Shown: positions 6,206 through 10,683 of the stretch, piece by piece
Layout of the letters: every line of letters begins with the position of its first letter
How positions within the stretch are numbered: position 1 is the stretch's first letter
Assembly (NCBI RefSeq): GCF_938017615.1
Contig: NZ_CALIJA010000005.1
Span: 1 to 10,683 of the forward strand
DNA: 10,683 nucleotides
Source of the DNA: an uncultured Campylobacter sp.
Lineage (GTDB): Bacteria > Campylobacterota > Campylobacteria > Campylobacterales > Campylobacteraceae
Direction: 5' to 3'
The notes under the pieces: model-generated
What the model saw: only the letters and a program-made list of their open reading frames with translations
What the model was told of the DNA's origin: nothing
Databases searched by the model: none
Made by a program: the position numbers and the translations under genes

Positions 6206-6945
6206 TGCACGCGCTCGAAGCTTTCGTAATGATCGGCGGTGTAGAAGATCAGACCGTCGTTTGAAAATATCAGCCGCTTCGTGCCGCGCGCGCCGCCGCG
6301 ATACTCGATGTCGCACTCGCGCCAGATCCGCCCCTTTTTATCAGGCAGCCTGCGCTCGAAATTGCCGAAGCGATCGCCGCCGATGCTCTTGCCGCGCGCG
6401 TATCGCCACAGATCGCCGCCCTGCCAGCCGAGCTCACCGGCCTGCTTTTTAGTGATAAAATTTTGCGGCAAAGTGCCCGTACGGCGGATATGAGCGCTCA
6501 CGCACTCCCTGCTTATGCAGGGCTCATCCGCGAGCTGATTTTTAGAATTTACGGCGGGATTTTGCGAGTGCGAAGCTTCATAATCTGCGCTACGCCGCCT
6601 ATGGACGTCCCCCTCGTCTTTAGAATCTGCCGCGGTGCGCTCGTTTGCTCGCGGATGAGATTTTAAATCTCCTAGATCTGCTCCGCGCCCTGCTCCGCCG
6701 TCTGCGCTTCTTGCACCGCTCTCATCTTTTGCGCTGGCGCCGCTTTCTGGATTTTCGTAGCTTGAAATTTTACGATCGGTGCCGCTTGCAGAATTTTGCA
6801 CGCCGCTTTTACGCGACGCAGCATCCAGGGTTTTGGAGGTAAAAACCCGCTCATCTTTAGCCGCGGGGTCGCGCGAATTGGAGATCAAATTTAGCGCCAA
6901 AAGAAGTGCTGCAAAAATTGCGAGCGGGATCAGCTTTTTTGCCAC
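6202..6945 (-). CDS. Barnase-type guanyl-specific ribonuclease, N-terminally anchored or exported
   Basis: The 247-residue protein has three parts: an N-terminal hydrophobic segment (KKLIPLAIFAALLLALNLIS, residues 3-22) acting as signal peptide or membrane anchor; a low-complexity stalk rich in Ser, Ala, Asp, Arg and Lys (25-140); and a C-terminal barnase domain (145-247). Barnase residues are all findable: Lys27 is Lys166 in NFITKKQA, the GKSIGGD block is 185-191, Glu73 is Glu210 in WRE, Arg83 and Arg87 are Arg220 and Arg224, and His102-Tyr103 are His239-Tyr240 in TADHYESF. Glu60, which binds guanine, is Glu197, but Arg59 is Phe196. It should cleave RNA after guanine. The GTG at 6945 is preferred because AGAGG lies upstream and the DedA gene stops 2 bases before; a longer reading would start inside dedA. 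The barstar-type inhibitor overlaps its stop. It may act against competitors, or function in a host or in the periplasm. Confidence 0.92.
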   Translation of the reverse strand: MAKKLIPLAIFAALLLALNLISNSRDPAAKDERVFTSKTLDAASRKSGVQNSASGTDRKISSYENPESGASAKDESGARSADGGAGRGADLGDLKSHPRANERTAADSKDEGDVHRRRSADYEASHSQNPAVNSKNQLADEPCISRECVSAHIRRTGTLPQNFITKKQAGELGWQGGDLWRYARGKSIGGDRFGNFERRLPDKKGRIWRECDIEYRGGARGTKRLIFSNDGLIFYTADHYESFERVQ

Positions 6946-6947
6946 CG

Positions 6948-7511
6948 CTAGCCTCTTTTGCGCGTGGCGAAGCGAAAATAGAGCACGATCGCCACTACTA
7001 TCGCGCCTAGAGCCAGCGGAGCGATCCACGGCGCGTCCTTAATGTGCACATAGAGCTCGCGCACGAAATCGCCCGAGTAGTAGCTCAGTAGCCCTACCAC
7101 AAGCGCCCAAATGAGCGAGCTTACGGCATTGATGACGCTAAATTTTAAAAATGAATATTTTGTGATGCCGATCGCGATCGGTACGAGGGTTTTGAGGCCG
7201 TAGATGAATTTTTTGATTAAAATTATGCGGTCGCCGTATTTGCGAAACAAAATTTGCGCCAGAGCGAGGTTGCGGCGCTGTTTGCGCAGATAGGGCATGA
7301 TCTCTTTTTTATTGTAACGGCTTACTAAAAACAGCCCCGAATCGCCTATAAAGTTCGATATGCAGGCGATTACGATGCATAAGACGATATTGAGCTCGCC
7401 GGCCGAGCTTAGCACGCCCGCCGCCGCAAGCGCCAAAAATCCTCCGCCCAGCGAATACAAAAACAGTATCAGATACCCCCATGTATGGAGGTTTGCAAAC
7501 ATCGATTCCAT
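6948..7511 (-). CDS. DedA-family (SNARE-associated/VTT) membrane protein
   Basis: This is a 187-residue inner-membrane protein with hydrophobic segments near 11-34, 41-63, 108-145 and 162-182. DedA proteins are thought to be lipid or ion transporters/scramblases that maintain envelope integrity. Family marks include GFLALAAAGVLSSAGELN, GDSGLFLVSRY (56-66) and the membrane re-entrant block KFIYGLKTLVPIAIGITKYS (101-120). In the usual R-F-x-P-G-x-R-T form of that block both arginines are important; here they are Lys101 and Lys107 and the proline is Tyr104, suggesting a divergent subfamily. The ATG at 7511 follows AAAGGATTCG. Only two bases separate its stop from the barnase GTG, so the three genes read as one operon, although a functional link between DedA and the RNase is not established. 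Confidence 0.9.
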   Translation of the reverse strand: MESMFANLHTWGYLILFLYSLGGGFLALAAAGVLSSAGELNIVLCIVIACISNFIGDSGLFLVSRYNKKEIMPYLRKQRRNLALAQILFRKYGDRIILIKKFIYGLKTLVPIAIGITKYSFLKFSVINAVSSLIWALVVGLLSYYSGDFVRELYVHIKDAPWIAPLALGAIVVAIVLYFRFATRKRG

Positions 7512-7537
7512 CGAATCCTTTCATTAGATCGTATAAA

Positions 7538-7543
7538 ATTCTA
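7538..7543 (-). promoter_or_regulatory. Weak candidate -10 box for the dedA-barnase-barstar operon
   Basis: The minus strand reads TTTA-TAGAAT-TTTATACG, one mismatch from TATAAT, 27 bases before the DedA ATG. TATACG nearby is an alternative. AT-rich DNA makes chance matches likely. Confidence 0.25.
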
Positions 7544-7957
7544 TAAATTTTGACTAAAGCAGCTTTAAAATTCGGCGCGAAAGCTTCACTCTAACGTCCC
7601 ACGACGCCACTTGATTTTGCTGCGACATTAAATTAAAATTCCGCGCAGCTGTCGCAAAATACAAAATTTTGCCGCAAAATATTAAGCGAAATTCTAAAAT
7701 AAAATTTCTAGATATCAAGCAAAATTTCCGCAAAATTTAGTGGTAAAATTTTGCAATTCTAAATTTAATGATAAAATTTCGACTTCTTTAGAATTCAAAG
7801 TAACTTGCGAATTACGAAGGATTTACGCGATATCCTCAAATGCCTCCCACCCCGCGAATTGCAATAAAATTACGCACCCAAGTCTATTATTCTGCAGAAA
7901 TCACGCGAGCAAAATTCCAAGCTGCTAATAAAACGCCCATAAAGCAAAATTTTTCGC
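7544..7957. other. AT-rich intergenic stretch with CAAAATTT repeats
   Basis: No gene is supported in this stretch of about 410 bp between the DedA promoter region and the SYLF gene terminator. It is dense in AAATTT/GCAAAATTT words. GATTTTGC-TGCGAC (7613-7626) and GTCGCAAAAT (7651-7660) form an inverted repeat resembling the one upstream of fabI, and GCAAAAT-ACAAA-ATTTTGC (7654-7672) is a second, overlapping hairpin. A 62-codon plus-strand reading frame at 7740-7928 lacks a ribosome binding site and looks like chance. Confidence 0.5.
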
Positions 7958-7987
7958 TAAGCTATGTGCCTTGGCATCTTTAGCTAA
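7958..7987 (-). terminator. Probable terminator of the rny-SYLF transcript
   Basis: TAAGCTATGTGCC (7958-7970) and GGCATCTTTAGCTAA (7973-7987) form an imperfect hairpin with a 2-nt loop, starting 3 bases beyond the SYLF stop codon. On the minus strand it is followed by GCGAAAAATTTTGC, a weak U run. Confidence 0.5.
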
Positions 7988-7990
7988 ATT

Positions 7991-8572
7991 TTACTCATCT
8001 GCGCCAATTACTCGCATCAAAAGCGCATAGCCCTCGGTATTTGGATCAAAAGCGCGATCGTTTTTGGTCTCCAGCACCGAACCACCCAGACTCACTCCCG
8101 CAAACAGCCCGCCTTTATTCGTAAAGACATACATATCTTGATTTAGCACGTCTAACGAGCCAGAATCGGCGCTGTAGTTACCTGCAACTGCCGTAGCGTC
8201 GCCCGAAAGCGTGATTTGGGAATTTCGCATTTTTTGGATTACATCGTCATGCATTACGAAAATAACCAGATAATTATCCTCATAGCCGATCTGAAGTCCT
8301 ACGCTGGCGCTGCTGATCTCTGCGCCGCTAACGCTGCGCGCGCCATCGTTATTGTAGATGATGATCCCCTCGCCGTACATTCCGCCTATGATGAAGCCCA
8401 GCTTTTTGACGCTCGGAAAGATCACGATCGCGCGGGCTTGCTGCGCTAGATATTTGTACTGCGAGTTTGTGCGCATTACCGACGAATAGGCGCTTGCGCT
8501 GTTGATGATAAGCTCATCATCGGCAAATGCCGCGTTAAAAAGCAAAAATAAAGCGATTATAAATTTTTTCAT
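7991..8572 (-). CDS. Secreted SYLF (YSC84-type) domain protein
   Basis: The 193-residue protein starts with a clear Sec signal peptide, MKKFIIALFLLFNAAFA, with probable cleavage after Ala17, so it is periplasmic or outer-membrane associated. The rest is one SYLF/YSC84 domain, a fold known from eukaryotic proteins to bind phosphoinositides and from bacteria as conserved envelope proteins of unclear function. Typical blocks are ARAIVIFPSVKKLGFIIGG (46-64) with YGEGI, then the Gly-rich strands SASVGLQIGYEDNYLVIFVM (88-107) and FTNKGGLFAGVSLGGSVL (150-167). The ATG follows AAGGAGTATGAA and lies only 10 bases past the rny stop codon, so it is almost certainly cotranscribed with rny. Lipid binding is inferred from the family only. 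Confidence 0.93.
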   Translation of the reverse strand: MKKFIIALFLLFNAAFADDELIINSASAYSSVMRTNSQYKYLAQQARAIVIFPSVKKLGFIIGGMYGEGIIIYNNDGARSVSGAEISSASVGLQIGYEDNYLVIFVMHDDVIQKMRNSQITLSGDATAVAGNYSADSGSLDVLNQDMYVFTNKGGLFAGVSLGGSVLETKNDRAFDPNTEGYALLMRVIGADE

Positions 8573-8582
8573 TTCATACTCC

Positions 8583-10136
8583 TTATTTGGCTATCTCGAC
8601 CGCGCGAAGCTCGCGTATGACGTTAACCTTGATTTCGCCGGGGAATTGAACCTTATCTTGGATCTCAGAGGCGATCTCTTTGGCGACCAAAACCGCCTCG
8701 TCGTCGTTCATAAGCTTGGCGTTTGCGATGACGCGGATCTCGCGGCCCGCATTGATCGCGTAAGCCTGCTTGACGCCCGTTTTACTCATCGCGATCGCTT
8801 CGATGTCGCTAACGCGCTTTAGATAGCTCTCTAGCACCTCTCGTCTGGCGCCCGGGCGCGCGGCACTTAGCGCGTCTGCGGCACAGACTGCGGCGCTTTC
8901 TACGCTGGTCGCCTCCTCGTGGCCGTGGTGGGCGTAGATCGCGTTTATCACTACCGGATGCTCTTTATAACGGCGGCAAACTTCGGCACCCAGATCTACG
9001 TGCGAGCCCTCGTATTCGTGAGTTAGCGCCTTGCCGATGTCGTGAAGCAAGCCCGCTCGCTTGGCCAGCTTTTGATCTCCGCCCGTTTCTGCAGCGATGA
9101 TGCCCGCAAGATGTGCGACCTCAAGGCTGTGCGCAAGGGCATTCTGCCCGTAGCTGGCGCGAAATTTAAGCTTGCCGATGAGTTTTAAAATTTCGGGGTG
9201 AATTTTACTAAGACCTAGATCCATTACGATATTTTCGCCCTCTTCGGCGATACTAGCTTCAAATTCGTCGCTTACTTTTTTGTAGATATCCTCGATGCGC
9301 GCAGGTTGAATTCTGCCGTCTTCGATAAGAGTTTCGATGACGCGAACGGCGATGGCGCGGCGGTAGAGATTGTGCGAGCTTACGATGATCGCATTCGGGG
9401 TATCGTCGATGATGACGTCCACGCCAAGAGTCATCTCAAGCGCCTTTATATTGCGCCCCTCTTTGCCGATGATGCGACCTTTTAGCTCGTCATTTTTGAT
9501 ATTTACGACGTTGATAAGTCGCTCTGCCGCAAACTCGCCCGCAAAGCGCGACGTAGCCTGCGCCAAAATATAATTCGCCTTTTTTCGCGCTTCTTTTTTG
9601 GCTTCCTCTTCATATTTTCGCACGATGTGAGCGATGTCGGTGCGGCTTTGCTCCTCGACCTTCTTAAGCACCTGTGCGCGCGCTTCATCCTGAGTAAAGC
9701 CCGCCACGCGCTCAAGCACCTTAAGCGCCTCGGAGAGCTTCTCTTCATAGCTTTTCTTTAAATTCGAGCCCTCTTCGTAGAGGAATTTCGCCTCTTTTTT
9801 GGCGCTTTCGAGCTCCTTTTTGCTGTCTTTTAAAATTTCTTGCTCGGTTAGAAGCGCGCGCTCCTTTTTGCCGAGCTCGTCAAATTTAACGTTAAATTCC
9901 TTCTGTAGTTTGCTTGATTTATCGTCATATTTTTTCTTCGCTTCAAACTCCGCTTCCTGCACCGAAATTTTAGAATTTCGCAAGATGCCCTCGGCTTCAA
10001 ATTCTATCGCTTTAGCTTTAGCTTTGGCTTGTTCGACGAAGAAATCGTAATTGGCGTTATTGATCTTTCTAGCTACTAAGTATCCTATGCCAGCGCCCAC
10101 CGCAAGAGCGCACAAGGCGATTAAAATCTCTATCAT
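8583..10136 (-). CDS. rny: Ribonuclease Y
   Basis: RNase Y is a membrane-anchored endoribonuclease that starts mRNA decay; Campylobacterota use RNase Y and RNase J rather than RNase E. The 517-residue protein shows the full architecture: one N-terminal transmembrane segment (2-22), a long charged coiled coil (about 30-195), a KH RNA-binding domain with the GxxG-type loop RIIGKEGRNIKALE (221-234), and an HD metal-dependent hydrolase domain with His336 in ALAHSLEVAH, His365-Asp366 in GLLHDIGKALTHE and a second metal-binding stretch YAHHGHEE. The C-terminal domain ends in IKVNVIRELRAVEIAK. Length matches the family (about 515-520). The ATG follows AAAAAGAGGAAAGT. The gene begins inside the 3' end of the cyclo-ligase gene (68-nt overlap) and the SYLF gene follows after 10 bases. 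Confidence 0.97.
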   Translation of the reverse strand: MIEILIALCALAVGAGIGYLVARKINNANYDFFVEQAKAKAKAIEFEAEGILRNSKISVQEAEFEAKKKYDDKSSKLQKEFNVKFDELGKKERALLTEQEILKDSKKELESAKKEAKFLYEEGSNLKKSYEEKLSEALKVLERVAGFTQDEARAQVLKKVEEQSRTDIAHIVRKYEEEAKKEARKKANYILAQATSRFAGEFAAERLINVVNIKNDELKGRIIGKEGRNIKALEMTLGVDVIIDDTPNAIIVSSHNLYRRAIAVRVIETLIEDGRIQPARIEDIYKKVSDEFEASIAEEGENIVMDLGLSKIHPEILKLIGKLKFRASYGQNALAHSLEVAHLAGIIAAETGGDQKLAKRAGLLHDIGKALTHEYEGSHVDLGAEVCRRYKEHPVVINAIYAHHGHEEATSVESAAVCAADALSAARPGARREVLESYLKRVSDIEAIAMSKTGVKQAYAINAGREIRVIANAKLMNDDEAVLVAKEIASEIQDKVQFPGEIKVNVIRELRAVEIAK

Positions 10137-10683
10137 ACTTTCCTCTTTTTAGGTAATTTTGGCTCGGAGTTATGTAAAAATCACCCTTTACGTCGTGATC
10201 AAACGATAAAATTTCGCTGCAAAAGCAGTCTTTTATACTCACGAACGCGATTGCGGGCTTAAACTTAAGACCTGAAAAAAACATATCGTAAAATCCTTTC
10301 CCATGTCCTATTCTAGCCATTGCGCCATCCACTCCGATAGCTGGAACCACGGCTAGATCGACCTTTTTAAAATACCCGTTTTGCGGAAGCGTCTGTCGCA
10401 ACCCAAAGCGCGAAATTTTAAAAGGTAAACGTAATCTTACCATTTTTAAACTAATATCCACCATAAACGGAACGTAAAATTCGCAGCTTTTTGATAGCTT
10501 TTTTCTTAAAATCAAAACGTTCGGCTCGTAGTTCATCGGCAAAAATATCAAAATTTTACGCGCTTTTAAAAATTTTATCAGCCGTTCCAGCCGCCATAAA
10601 AGTGCGTAATGCTCGCATCTAGCCGCTCGCGCGGTGTGAGATTTTAAGCGAGATTTGCAAATTTTTCTAAATTCATTCTTTTG
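10069..10683 (-). CDS. 5-formyltetrahydrofolate cyclo-ligase, 5' end outside window
   Basis: This enzyme (called YgfA, Fau or FthC in different species) uses ATP to convert 5-formyltetrahydrofolate to 5,10-methenyltetrahydrofolate, recycling a dead-end folate in the cytoplasm. The reading frame stays open to the window edge, giving 204 codons plus stop; the part before the TTG at 10551 belongs to the protein, because it reads EFRKICKSRLKSH... and then LLWRLERLIKFLKARKILIF, matching the family's N-terminal helix and first strand. Other marks are LPMNYEPNV, the phosphate-binding RKKLSKSCEFYVPF, DLAVVPAIGVDGAMARIGHG then KGFYD, and the ending DHDVKGDFYITP. The true start is probably within a few codons of the edge. 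The last 68 bases overlap rny in another frame, so the two genes are very likely cotranscribed. Confidence 0.93.
   Translation of the reverse strand, partial: QKNEFRKICKSRLKSHTARAARCEHYALLWRLERLIKFLKARKILIFLPMNYEPNVLILRKKLSKSCEFYVPFMVDISLKMVRLRLPFKISRFGLRQTLPQNGYFKKVDLAVVPAIGVDGAMARIGHGKGFYDMFFSGLKFKPAIAFVSIKDCFCSEILSFDHDVKGDFYITPSQNYLKRGKYDRDFNRLVRSCGGRWHRILSS

Noticed and set aside
6206..6316. Longer N-terminus for the barstar gene
   Set aside because: The extra 37 residues are Arg-rich and come from the barnase catalytic codons in another frame; the ATG at 6205 gives a normal barstar.
6946..7029. Longer N-terminus for the barnase gene, starting inside dedA
   Set aside because: The extra residues are Arg/Ser-rich DedA codons read out of frame, and the GTG at 6945 has a good ribosome binding site directly before the hydrophobic segment.
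7613..7780. Possible CRISPR-like repetition of GCAAAATTT words
   Set aside because: The repeats are short, irregularly spaced and lack uniform spacers; they match a genome-wide word bias.
7740..7928. 62-codon plus-strand reading frame in the intergenic stretch
   Set aside because: No ribosome binding site, no recognisable domain, and composition follows the local CAAAATTT repeats; most likely chance.
9503..9748. 81-codon frame inside rny
   Set aside because: Arg/Lys-rich shadow of the RNase Y coiled-coil region.

Overview
The window looks like a Campylobacter chromosome (Campylobacterota). The evidence is protein-level resemblance to Campylobacter/Helicobacter orthologues, the order gapA-pgk-tpiA-fabI, the use of RNase Y, strong AAGGA-type ribosome binding sites, and the abundance of AAATTT/CAAAATTT words between genes. 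Base composition is higher in GC than C. jejuni, so one of the GC-richer species (for example the C. gracilis/rectus/showae side) is more likely; the species is inferred and not shown.

Layout from left to right. (1) 56-399, minus: a small gene of unknown function that seems broken by a one-base loss in a T run. (2) 423-4471, minus: gapA, pgk and tpiA are tightly coupled (1-nt gap, then a 4-nt ATGA overlap), followed after a 293-bp spacer by fabI. The spacer holds palindromic elements, one of which overlaps the tpiA stop codon, and a probable separate fabI promoter. (3) 4609-4986, plus: a short lipoprotein with a domain resembling C-type lysozyme inhibitors, divergent from gapA, with its own -10 box and a strong downstream hairpin. 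(4) 5365-5808, plus: a conserved-looking unknown protein with a C-x-C-G-x3-C-W motif. (5) 5924-7511, minus: a compact operon of a DedA-family membrane protein, a membrane-anchored or exported barnase-type ribonuclease and its barstar-type inhibitor. (6) 7991-10683, minus: 5-formyltetrahydrofolate cyclo-ligase (5' end outside the window), rny and a secreted SYLF-domain protein, very closely spaced.

Housekeeping functions dominate: lower glycolysis/gluconeogenesis, fatty-acid elongation, folate one-carbon metabolism and mRNA decay. The accessory interest lies in 4609-7511. The most striking item is the barnase/barstar pair: all main barnase catalytic positions are recognisable, the toxin carries an N-terminal hydrophobic segment and a long low-complexity stalk, and the inhibitor starts inside the toxin stop codon. 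No tRNA, rRNA, CRISPR array or transposase gene was seen.
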